The position numbers and the translations under genes are program-made. Source: Taibaiella sp965229095 (GTDB taxonomy: Bacteria; Bacteroidota; Bacteroidia; Chitinophagales; Chitinophagaceae). From it: a stretch of DNA of 64,000 bases. The notes under the pieces are model-generated. The model was not told the DNA's origin, did no database searches, and was given only the letters and a program-made list of their open reading frames with translations. How positions within the stretch are numbered: position 1 is the stretch's first letter; every line of letters starts with the position of its first letter. Where the stretch lies: the NCBI GenBank assembly GCA_965229095.1, contig OZ245855.1, positions 1,798,001 through 1,862,000 on the forward strand, given 5' to 3'. Positions 7,339 to 15,212 of the stretch are shown piece by piece.

Positions 7339-9246
7339 TTAGTGCAGCAATGTTATATCACCCTTTCTTTTAAACCTCGTCCCGAATATGGTATACTGCA
7401 CTTCATACATATAGGCACCCATTGTAGAAAGCTCGCCATTGTAATAGCCATCCCAACCTTTGCCGGGCTGCCGGGAATGAAAAACCCGTTGACCCCACCG
7501 GTTATAAATGTTCATTACATAATCGCTCAAAGGAGGACAGTCGGTTCCTATAACCGGTATAAAGATATCGTTGAGACCATCGCCATTGGGCGAAAATGCG
7601 GAAGGAATATTGAAAGTGCAATCGCATGTCTCCTCCCGGATGCGGATGCTGTCGCTGGCAACACAATCGCCCTGCACGGCACTCAACCAGTAAAGGCCCG
7701 GCCGGGTAACTGTTATTTGCGGCTGGGTAGCGCCGGTACTCCAGCGGAGCTTATAACCTGCGGGGACGGCAGCTTTAATATCCATAGAGAAAGGAGCCCC
7801 TGCACAGTACACGGTATCCTTACCCAGGTCGATCACAGGCGGATCTATAAAAGAAACCTGGTAAGTATGGGTATAACGGATACAATCGCTGATATAACGT
7901 ACCCAATAGATACCCGGAGCGGTAACATTAATAAACGAATCCCGGGCACCGGTATTCCAGAGGCAGGATACGCCGGGCGCAGGGCATTCCAGCCGAAAGG
8001 CCAGGCAAGTAGCTGTGTCATGCGTATAATTTACAGTATCCTTAAATAGGGCATTTAAGAAAACAACCGCATTGGGTAAGCCTAAACTGACATTCCCAGC
8101 AGGAAGTGCAAGGGCGTCTGCTACAAAATCACAGGCAAGGCCTGCCTGGTTAGGGGATTTTATGCAATGCAGGTAAGGGAAACCGGCTTTGGCCACATAA
8201 AGCTTACCATCAGGTCCGAGCCTGATATCTCCGAAAACGCCCAGACTGGCGATTTCCGTCTTGGAGGCGATAATGCCGGCCAATGTAGGCTGGCTCAGGT
8301 CAAACTGCCTCAGCGGACCAAAACCAGCATATAGCTTCGAATTGTCGGGCGAGAAAGCCGTGGCATAATAGAAGCCCGTTCCAAGCGGAACAATCCTGTC
8401 CAGTACACGGGCATTAGAGAGCAAACCCGTGGTATTGTCGAAATCGTACAGTTCAAGCAGCGGATCATTTACCAGGAAGCCAAATAAGGGGGCCACCATT
8501 TTACTGCCATCCGGCGAGAAGCGAATAGTGCCGATAAGATAGTTATCTGGAATACCATTACCGATCGTGGAAATTACCGGTGTGGTGTTAAGGCCCGATG
8601 CGGTAATACTATAAGCCTTGTACTCGTTTAGGCTACGGGAGCGTACCATAAGCCATACCCGGTCACAGGTAGCTGTTATGGTCATTTTTTCGGTAAGGTT
8701 ACTATCGAGCTGTACCATTTTCTGGGCCGGCAGCACATCGCCTATGCCGCTGTTGAGGCTCATATCGACTACACTGTAATACAAGCGGCCGGCATATCCT
8801 GCAGATTCAAGCGAAAAAATATAATACTGTCCGGGCCGGCCGGGTATGGGGGCTATCACAGTCGCCTGTGTGGTGGAGATGGGGCTGGTCGGTATCATCC
8901 CCGTACCATTGGGCAGGGGTAGGTAATTTTTTCCATAAACAGTGCTGCCATTGGTATACAGGATCAGTTGTCCGGTTTCGTCGCTTATGGAAGCGCAACC
9001 TTCGTGGTAGTCATACCAGGCGGGAAGGGCTGAAGCGACAGGCACCCCGGAATTAAAATCTACCCGGGCGCTATCACCAAAGATCCATACATTATCCTCT
9101 TGCTGCGCCCATACGGTAATTCCCGGCAATAAGAAGATAAAGATGCTGCAACAGATGCTTAAATAAAAACCGCCGGGCCTTTTATAGCATAGGTTTACCC
9201 GTTTGTTGCCGGTAGCAAGGCACACTGTCTTTCTTATCCTCATCAT
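7339..9246 (-). CDS. Secreted protein with T9SS type B (gliding-motility) C-terminal domain
   Basis: From the ATG at 9246 the product is 635 residues with a signal sequence ending near LLPGITVWAQ. The frame extends to 9297, but promoter-like boxes at 9285-9318 place the transcript start downstream of that codon, so 9246 (or 9243) is preferred. The N-terminal part (WIFGDSARVDFNSG) and about 320 residues of repeated SPDGSKM/SPDNSKLYAGF/GPDGKLYVAK blades suggest a beta-propeller. Two Ig-like repeats follow (WNTGARDSFINVTAPGIYWV; WSTGATQPQITVTRPGLYWL). The last 85 residues are the CHU_C type B sorting domain (FSPNGDGLNDIFIPV, YNRWGQRVFHS, GKGWDGYYNG). It is predicted to be exported by T9SS and cell-surface attached. 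Ligand unknown. Confidence 0.88.
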   Translation of the reverse strand: MMRIRKTVCLATGNKRVNLCYKRPGGFYLSICCSIFIFLLPGITVWAQQEDNVWIFGDSARVDFNSGVPVASALPAWYDYHEGCASISDETGQLILYTNGSTVYGKNYLPLPNGTGMIPTSPISTTQATVIAPIPGRPGQYYIFSLESAGYAGRLYYSVVDMSLNSGIGDVLPAQKMVQLDSNLTEKMTITATCDRVWLMVRSRSLNEYKAYSITASGLNTTPVISTIGNGIPDNYLIGTIRFSPDGSKMVAPLFGFLVNDPLLELYDFDNTTGLLSNARVLDRIVPLGTGFYYATAFSPDNSKLYAGFGPLRQFDLSQPTLAGIIASKTEIASLGVFGDIRLGPDGKLYVAKAGFPYLHCIKSPNQAGLACDFVADALALPAGNVSLGLPNAVVFLNALFKDTVNYTHDTATCLAFRLECPAPGVSCLWNTGARDSFINVTAPGIYWVRYISDCIRYTHTYQVSFIDPPVIDLGKDTVYCAGAPFSMDIKAAVPAGYKLRWSTGATQPQITVTRPGLYWLSAVQGDCVASDSIRIREETCDCTFNIPSAFSPNGDGLNDIFIPVIGTDCPPLSDYVMNIYNRWGQRVFHSRQPGKGWDGYYNGELSTMGAYMYEVQYTIFGTRFKRKGDITLLH

Positions 9247-9284
9247 TGATTTTTTTGGTCTTTGCACAAAAGCAGGCATCCTTA

Positions 9285-9318
9285 CAAAAATAATCAAAAA
9301 TAAATATAATCAAAAATA
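9285..9318 (-). promoter_or_regulatory. Candidate promoter with repeated TATTTTTG boxes
   Basis: On the minus strand TATTTTTG (matching TAnnTTTG) occurs three times: 9318-9311, 9302-9295 and 9292-9285. Using the TTTG of the first as -33 and the last as -7 gives a spacing of 18, close to the 19-21 typical of Bacteroidota. Transcription would begin near 9278-9280, upstream of the ATG at 9246. Confidence 0.4.
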
Positions 9319-9383
9319 TAAATTCAATAATAATATACTAAAATAAAATCTCCCATGTTCAATAGAACAATAGACCCTTAATT

Positions 9384-9640
9384 GTATGGAACGATAGTGG
9401 TTCGTAAGGATACGAACCACGGCAGAAGTAATTAGTGGTTCGTGAGGACACTCAACCACGGCGGGATAACGATTGTAAGTGTACGAACCGTAGCGAAGCA
9501 GCAATTAAAACCGGGCAACTACATGGAACAATAGTGGTTCGTAAGGATACGAACCACGGCGGAAGTAACTAGTGGTTCGTGAGGACACCGAACCACGGTG
9601 GGGATAACGATTGTAAGGATACGAACCATGGTGGGGAATA
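9384..9640. repeat. Two tandem ~137-bp units of hairpin repeats
   Basis: Two copies of a 137-bp unit occupy this gap. Each contains a hairpin with a perfect 10-bp stem and AGGA loop (arms GTGGTTCGTA / TACGAACCAC; 9397-9420 and 9534-9557). Each also has a second imperfect hairpin GTGGTTCGTG-AGGA-CAC..AACCAC (from 9435 and 9572) and a degenerate half-site (TGTACGAACC or GGATACGAACC). The array lies between two minus-strand genes and contains no ORF of note. It resembles a REP/BIME-like cluster. Confidence 0.8.
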
Positions 9641-9674
9641 ATTTCTTCAATACCTTGGTTCCTCTGTCCACAAG

Positions 9675-9711
9675 ATAATCCCGCTGCAGCAAAGCACCGC
9701 AGCGGGATTAT
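9675..9711 (-). terminator. Hairpin terminator after the aminotransferase gene
   Basis: A perfect 13-bp stem (ATAATCCCGCTGC paired with GCAGCGGGATTAT) with an 11-nt loop lies 14 bp after the stop codon of the upstream minus-strand gene. There is no strong T-tract, so it may be a terminator or an RNA-end stabiliser. Confidence 0.65.
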
Positions 9712-9724
9712 ATGAATAGTATGA

Positions 9725-10801
9725 TCAATTCCCGTCAATGGCCTTTAACAGGTATTCGATATCCTGTTCATCATTGTAAAAATGAAAGGACAGCCTCAGC
9801 CCGTCGCCTCGGTGGGTAAACAGGATATTGGCGGCATTCATCCTTTGCAGCAACGCTTCTTCCGCCTTTAGCTTGAATATGGCAGTAGGTTCGTCCCGCT
9901 GCGCCTGTTCTGCGGGAAGAAGGCCTCTCTCCATAAAGGCATCTTTTGCCATTTTGCTTATAGACCAGATCCTTTTTTCTATAAGGTCAAATCCCAGCGT
10001 TTCCAGGAACAAGATGGATTGCTTCAAACTGCCAAAGTTCAGGGTATCCAGGTGCCCTGGCTCAAAGCACAGGGATAATAATTTTTTGTGTTTCAAAAAA
10101 GACTCCGTAGGTAAAGAGCGGCTTAACCGGTCCTGGTATACATGAGGGATAACATTATCTTTAATAAGTACAAACCCGTTGCCATACCCACTCAGCATCC
10201 ACTTATAGCCACTACCTATAAGCACATCACATCCCGACGCTTCGAAATTAAAGTCGCAAGTACCGCAAAACTGGGTGCCGTCGGCAACGATCAGCATACC
10301 AGGATATTCCTCTTTCAATCTTTTGAGGAAAGCCAGGTTCACCCGCAGGCCGGTAGTGTATTGCACCAGGCTAAGGGCCAGTATGGTAGGCTTAAACCGC
10401 GCTATTGCATCCAGTATATTTTGTTCCAGGTTTTCGTCGGCTGTGACAGAATCATAAGAGAATCCTCTGCTCACCACGGGGTAATTTACAGAAGGATAAT
10501 CGCCCTGGAGCAGCAGGAATCGATGGTCCTCCGACAGGCCGTTCAGGAAGATATTGAACCCTAAGGAAAAATTCTGCACCAGGAAGGTGTTCGCCGCACT
10601 GGCATGGAAGAACCGTGCTATATGCTGCCTCACGTCTTCCAGGAATTCGGCTTGCTGCAGGCGGAACCGGCTTCCCTGCCGGACATAGTCTTCATCGTGC
10701 TCTTGACGCCATTGCCGGATGGATTGCGATATAATACCCGAACCGGCGGTATTCAGATAAGTACAGTTATTTAATACGGGAAATTGCCTTGAGAAGTCCA
10801 T
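9725..10801 (-). CDS. Class V PLP-dependent aminotransferase (cysteine desulfurase-like fold)
   Basis: This 358-residue protein has the fold-type I layout. The N-terminal TYLNTAGSGIISQ is followed by the cofactor pocket residues Asp174 and Gln177 in VADGTQFCG. The Schiff-base lysine is Lys200 in GSGYKWMLSGYGNGF. Cys179 and Cys182 lie beside the pocket. The C-terminal domain is short (RGDGLRLSFHFYNDEQDIEYLL). It is shorter than IscS/SufS (about 400) and lacks an obvious mobile active-site cysteine loop, so it belongs to the isopenicillin-N-epimerase-like/selenocysteine-lyase-like subgroup of class V. It appears to be a single gene. The substrate is not predictable. Confidence 0.85.
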   Translation of the reverse strand: MDFSRQFPVLNNCTYLNTAGSGIISQSIRQWRQEHDEDYVRQGSRFRLQQAEFLEDVRQHIARFFHASAANTFLVQNFSLGFNIFLNGLSEDHRFLLLQGDYPSVNYPVVSRGFSYDSVTADENLEQNILDAIARFKPTILALSLVQYTTGLRVNLAFLKRLKEEYPGMLIVADGTQFCGTCDFNFEASGCDVLIGSGYKWMLSGYGNGFVLIKDNVIPHVYQDRLSRSLPTESFLKHKKLLSLCFEPGHLDTLNFGSLKQSILFLETLGFDLIEKRIWSISKMAKDAFMERGLLPAEQAQRDEPTAIFKLKAEEALLQRMNAANILFTHRGDGLRLSFHFYNDEQDIEYLLKAIDGN

Positions 10802-10805
10802 GCCG

Positions 10806-10839
10806 CAAATGTACTGGTTGCACGGCAGACCACCACAAA
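10806..10839 (-). promoter_or_regulatory. Candidate promoter abutting the aminotransferase start codon
   Basis: On the minus strand TTTG (10839-10836), 22 bases, then TACATTTG (10813-10806) match the Bacteroidota -33/-7 pattern with slightly long spacing. The -7 box ends five bases before the ATG at 10801, so the transcript would be leaderless or the real start lies downstream. Confidence 0.4.
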
Positions 10840-10932
10840 GACCCGGGACAAATTGCGCTGCCTCAGCACGGTACGATAATTATTCTTCAGGGTACACACA
10901 TCCCTTCCAGGGAATATATGTCCCTGACGGGA

Positions 10933-12534
10933 TCATCTTTCCACGATAAAGGGAAGTATCTTTTGCTCCTTACCTAATGTCAACTGCAGTATATAAAATC
11001 CCGGTCTCAGCTTCCGGGTATTTAAGGTGGTTATTGCTTTCCGGGTGTATGCCTGATCACATACCTTCCCTGCTGCGTTAATGATCTTTAGCGAAACGGT
11101 TCCTGCCGGCAGCCGGTCAAAGGCTATATGCAGGAGGTCGGCAACCGGGTTGGGATACAGCCTGATATCGTATCCCGGCATCCCACCGGCATCGATCCCC
11201 GTGCCGCTATTATTGTCTGTAAACCGGAACAAGGTGAAGCTTCCCCTTCCTGTTACCATATCTGTGGTATGGCCTCCCAGGATAATTTTACCATCGGGCT
11301 GTGCCTGCAACGCATAGGCCTGGTCCCTGTCCGACCGGTCGATGACCAACATACCCGCGTTGCCAAAGTTCTGATCAATAGCGCCGTTACTCTGGTGCCT
11401 GGCCAGGTGTATATCCGTAGTATAAGGATTCTGATGCCCTAACAGACCGGCAGTGATGAGCTTTCCCTCCTTATCGATACAAAGATCGGTAGCCGGGGGT
11501 ATGGTGCTGTTAAGCACTATACCATTGTTGCCAAAGGTCATATCGGCCGATCCATTAGGGTAAAAACGCAGGAGCGCCAGATGTCTGTCAACAGCGCCTG
11601 CGACTACGATCTTTCCATCATCTTGTATCGCCACGCTTTGTCCTGCATCAAAAGGATTGCTCTGGGCCGAAACCTGGGTAACTACTTTTCCCCCGCTTCC
11701 GAACGTGGCATCCAGGCTGCCATTCTGCAACAGCCTCACTACGGCGATCGCGGTATTGGGAGGCGCTGTAATGGTAGCGGTACCGGAATACCCTGTCAGT
11801 ACCAGGTTGCCGTCCGGCTGTAGCGCCATATCATTAAGCACCGCGCTTTTGCCCGGTTCAATACCGATCCTGCTTACGCCTCCTGTTCCGAAATTGCTGT
11901 TGTAGGTGCCATCAGGATGAAGCCCGACAACCAACATCTGGACCGGCTGGCCGGCAAAACCGGCGCCTCCCCCGGCCAGGATCATACCATCGGGACGTAT
12001 AGCCAGGCTGCTCAGGTATTTTTCTTCAAAAGGGTTTAATATTTCCAGCCGGTGAATGCCATTTACACCGAAGGTATTATCTAAGGCCCCGGAGCTGAGG
12101 TAACGCGCCAGGAAAGGCCTTGATGTGATAGTCGCCGATGTGGAATCAATAGAGACAATAACTGTTTCGTTACCTGCGATCACTATTTTCCCATCAGGCT
12201 GCATTGCTATGGCATAAGCAATATCCTCTTGTCCTACCGCTGTCCTTACTTTCCCGTTTGCGCCAAAGCTGTTGTCTATGCTGCCGTTAGTATGATACCG
12301 TACCAGGAAAGTATGGTAGTCCATCTGCCCGTTCTCTTCATAGTCCATACCTGCCGCTATGATCTTACCATCCGGCTGGATGGCAATCGCATACAGGACG
12401 CTGGTTTTATTGGCTTCGGCGGTGATCACCATGCCCGCATTTCCGAAGAGCGGATCGGGCTGGAAAGATTGGGCGGTAGCCATACCGGTAAGGCACAGCA
12501 GGCTTAATAACAACATGCAGGAACGCATAGGCAA
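10933..12534 (-). CDS. Secreted delta-60 repeat beta-propeller protein with T9SS type A sorting domain
   Basis: This 533-residue protein begins with a signal peptide (MPMRSCMLLLSLLCLTGMATAQ). It carries about seven delta-60 repeats, each with AIQPDGKIIAAG followed about 30 residues later by NGSIDNSFGANGKV. These have been interpreted as propeller blades. The last 85 residues form a type A sorting domain (YDIRLYPNPVADLLHIAF, LPAGTVSLKIINAAGKV, RKLRPGFYILQL, ending LPFIVER). It should be exported by T9SS and either released or anchored. It stands alone, flanked by hairpin-rich gaps. Function of the repeats unknown. Confidence 0.9.
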   Translation of the reverse strand: MPMRSCMLLLSLLCLTGMATAQSFQPDPLFGNAGMVITAEANKTSVLYAIAIQPDGKIIAAGMDYEENGQMDYHTFLVRYHTNGSIDNSFGANGKVRTAVGQEDIAYAIAMQPDGKIVIAGNETVIVSIDSTSATITSRPFLARYLSSGALDNTFGVNGIHRLEILNPFEEKYLSSLAIRPDGMILAGGGAGFAGQPVQMLVVGLHPDGTYNSNFGTGGVSRIGIEPGKSAVLNDMALQPDGNLVLTGYSGTATITAPPNTAIAVVRLLQNGSLDATFGSGGKVVTQVSAQSNPFDAGQSVAIQDDGKIVVAGAVDRHLALLRFYPNGSADMTFGNNGIVLNSTIPPATDLCIDKEGKLITAGLLGHQNPYTTDIHLARHQSNGAIDQNFGNAGMLVIDRSDRDQAYALQAQPDGKIILGGHTTDMVTGRGSFTLFRFTDNNSGTGIDAGGMPGYDIRLYPNPVADLLHIAFDRLPAGTVSLKIINAAGKVCDQAYTRKAITTLNTRKLRPGFYILQLTLGKEQKILPFIVER

Positions 12535-13173
12535 AAGGGTTTAACAACAACCATTACCTTGCAGGCAATGGCGTCCTGGTGATAAAAATAGGATGATATT
12601 TTATCGATAAAGACCGGGCTTTAGCTTAATCCATACGCTTTCTTTTGCTTTCTTACTCTACCTTACCGCTACCGGTCTTTTGATCGGCTATCAGGTAAAG
12701 ACGGACGATCACCGGGCTTTCTTAGTAATCCGGGAATCTAAAATTTTCGTTCCCTTATCTTTTCCAAAAACAAACAGGAGCAGTATTTTACTGCTCCGCT
12801 TGAAAATGTATTTTATCTGTACTGCGCCGCTGTTGGTGTTTTGTACCAACAGAAACAGCTGTTTTTATCGTTGGTGTTTTGCACCAACGATAGCGGGGAG
12901 ATCGCGATAATTTCTCCGCTGCAGCGCGGGTACATGGCGGGAATAATTGAATAGCTACAAAATCAAAGTAGCATATTTGTTGCGCTCAAAGGCACGAAGA
13001 CACAAAGACAAAAGCGCCTTGATCACTATAAATTGCCCGCAGCACCAGGAGGCGCTGCGGGCAATAATTACATTTTCTATAAAATCAGCGTCTATGACGC
13101 ACCAATCATCATTCGAACAATAAAAACAAGCCGCTGCGCCTTTGCGACGCTGCGAGAAATAAGTACCAACTTC
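12535..13173. other. Hairpin-rich 639-bp intergenic region
   Basis: There is no convincing gene here. Four hairpins are visible: 12777-12797 (GGAGCAGTA / TACTGCTCC, perfect 9 bp), 12830-12852 (CTGTTGGT / ACCAACAG, 8 bp), 12866-12892 (TATCGTTGGTG / CACCAACGATA, 11 bp), and the terminator at 13032-13065. The second and third share the core GTTGGTGTTTTG(C/T)ACCAAC and look like two copies of a dispersed repeat. Confidence 0.7.
13032..13065 (-). terminator. Terminator after the ELWxxDGT-repeat gene
   Basis: A perfect 12-bp stem (ATTGCCCGCAGC / GCTGCGGGCAAT) with a 10-nt loop lies about 110 bp downstream of the stop codon at 13174. On the minus strand it is followed by TTAT rather than a long T-tract. 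Confidence 0.55.
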
Positions 13174-14856
13174 TTACTGCTTGATGATCCGGGTTACGGA
13201 CTGCGCTCCTTTATCGCCCTGGATACGGACGATGTACAAGCCTGGCGCAAAGGTGCGGGTATTGATCTTCAATACTTTTTCACTGCAATAGCCCGAGTAA
13301 ACGGTTGCGCCTACCGCGTTCAGTATTTGCAGGTCATATTTGCCCGCCTGCGCTACCCTTATATTCAGTTCGTCCTTAACAGGGTTAGGCAGTACAGAAA
13401 CGCCTGACAAGGTATTCTTTTCTTCGATACCCGTAGGCGGCTGCGGGGCCGGAAGGCTTATTTTATACAATTCAAGGCCGGTGGTATTTTTATAGTTGGC
13501 CGTAAAAAAGAGATAGCCGTTAAAATCGATCAGCTCATTGTTGTAAGGGAGGGCATTGTTCAAAGCACCGCCGGTAGGCAATAGTATAAAGGTACTGTCG
13601 GCGGTACCATCCGTCACCCAGAGCTGCCGTCCACGGCCGGTACGGTCGTCTGCAGTAAAATAAGCCCTTCCATTATGCGCTGCGGTATGCCGTACGTTGT
13701 CTCCGAAGTTGTCTGTGTTGTTGATGCTCACCACAGGTGCTGTCCCTGCTGCCGTAGCATCGGTTTGATACAGCTTGTCGCCGGCAGCGGAGTTGGAAGC
13801 ATTCATCAGCAATTTACCGTTGTAAGGGATATAAATATCGCTTACGATCCAGCTGGTTACCGGGGCTGCAGTATTCACCCTGCGGGTACCGGCAAGTGTG
13901 CCATCGGTTTCCCAAAGGCCGCTGTTGTTGCCGTTTGTAGCATCACCGGATATAAAATAAAGCTTATTGTTCCATACGGTGAGCTTTTTCGGATTGCCGC
14001 CCTGTGGCCCCGTATAAAAATCCTTGAACATATTTGTACCGGCTTCGGTACCATCTGTTACCCACAGCTCCCGCCCGTGAATTTCATCGTCGGCAGAAAA
14101 GTAAAGCTTACCATTATATACTTTGAATTCCTTGGGCGCGCTGGAATTGCCGTTGTTAATATCTTTAAGCATATAGGTTCCGGCCTCGGTACCATCGCTT
14201 ACATACAGCTCCGTATTGGGTGTGCCCGGTTCCGCGGCAAAGTACAGTTTGTTGTTGTACGCGGTAAGGAAGCTGGGCAGCCCCGAATCGAATCCCGGCC
14301 TTATATCCTTTACCAGGTGTGTACCGGCCTCGGTGCCATCTGTTACCCACAGTTCGTCGCCGGTACCCTCGCTGCCATTATCGCGCGCCATAAAATAGAG
14401 CTTACCATTACATTCCGTAAAGCCGGAAGGAATACTGCCCAGGGTACTGGCGGTATTATTGGTATTGATCCGCTTCAGCATATAAGTACCTGCTGCAGTG
14501 CCGTCAGAAACCCATAACTCCGCCCTTACCGTATCTACACCGTTATCTGCCTGGAAATAGAGTTTGCCATTATAGACTTTGAATTCCTGGGGATTGCTGC
14601 TGCCGCTCCCGGGGTTGATGTCTTTCACCAACACGGTACCGGCATCGGTTCCGTCCGTGGCCCATAGCTCCGTACCGTTTACATCATCGGTAGCCTGAAA
14701 ATATAATTTCCCGTTGTAAGGCGTAAAATTTTTAGGTGTGGCGTTACCGCTTCCGGTATTAATGTCTTTCACCAGTATTGGTTGCTGGGCATAGGATCCG
14801 GAGTGCAAAAGTCCCGTCAGGCAAAGGGCACTGATCGTAAAATGTCTTTTCATCAT
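13174..14856 (-). CDS. Secreted ELWxxDGTxxGT-repeat protein with T9SS type A sorting domain
   Basis: This 560-residue protein has a signal peptide (MMKRHFTISALCLTGLLHSGSYAQ). Residues about 40-460 carry about nine repeats of the pattern NGKLYF.A.D...G.ELW.TDGT.AGT.LVKDI, a repeat family typical of secreted bacterial proteins and probably a beta-propeller. The C-terminal 80 residues are a type A sorting domain (VSVLPNPVKDELNIRV, YDLQILNAVGATVYS, FAPGLYIVRIQGDKG). Substitution among repeats is moderate, as expected of an old array. It is monocistronic. The ligand of the propeller is unknown. Confidence 0.9.
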   Translation of the reverse strand: MMKRHFTISALCLTGLLHSGSYAQQPILVKDINTGSGNATPKNFTPYNGKLYFQATDDVNGTELWATDGTDAGTVLVKDINPGSGSSNPQEFKVYNGKLYFQADNGVDTVRAELWVSDGTAAGTYMLKRINTNNTASTLGSIPSGFTECNGKLYFMARDNGSEGTGDELWVTDGTEAGTHLVKDIRPGFDSGLPSFLTAYNNKLYFAAEPGTPNTELYVSDGTEAGTYMLKDINNGNSSAPKEFKVYNGKLYFSADDEIHGRELWVTDGTEAGTNMFKDFYTGPQGGNPKKLTVWNNKLYFISGDATNGNNSGLWETDGTLAGTRRVNTAAPVTSWIVSDIYIPYNGKLLMNASNSAAGDKLYQTDATAAGTAPVVSINNTDNFGDNVRHTAAHNGRAYFTADDRTGRGRQLWVTDGTADSTFILLPTGGALNNALPYNNELIDFNGYLFFTANYKNTTGLELYKISLPAPQPPTGIEEKNTLSGVSVLPNPVKDELNIRVAQAGKYDLQILNAVGATVYSGYCSEKVLKINTRTFAPGLYIVRIQGDKGAQSVTRIIKQ

Positions 14857-15153
14857 AGTTTAATGTTTAGCGTTTGGTTCAGACTGTAAACAAGTCCGAA
14901 AGTTTATTGGTAACTCGTTAAATTTTACTGAAATATAATATTTACATCAAAGCAAGTTAATGCAAATTACCGTTTATTGGCGATTGTCTTTGCAACATGG
15001 CCACGTGTTCCGGTTTTTTATCATTATTACACATTGTTGTTTCCTGTTTTACAACGTCTCTTTCTATTCAGAGAGCATTTGTTATCCTTGATAAAAGGAT
15101 TCCAAATCTTCGTCCTTTCCCGTGACAGCAACGCCGGTTTTTTTTCAAATAAG

Positions 15154-15184
15154 AATTCCGGAAAGGCTTTGCCTTTCCGGAATT
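15154..15184 (-). terminator. Terminator at the end of the 27-kb gene cluster
   Basis: A perfect 14-bp stem (AATTCCGGAAAGGC / GCCTTTCCGGAATT) with a 3-nt loop lies 29 bp after the stop codon of the last cluster gene. It is the only strong hairpin in the 356-bp gap 14857-15212; the rest of that gap shows no gene. Confidence 0.75.
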
Positions 15185-15212
15185 TTACACAAGCAAATAT
15201 AATTACAAGCGC

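Noticed and set aside
9384..9640. CRISPR array
   Set aside because: The repeats are hairpins within two 137-bp units, not regularly spaced 25-40 bp repeats with unique spacers, and no cas gene is present.
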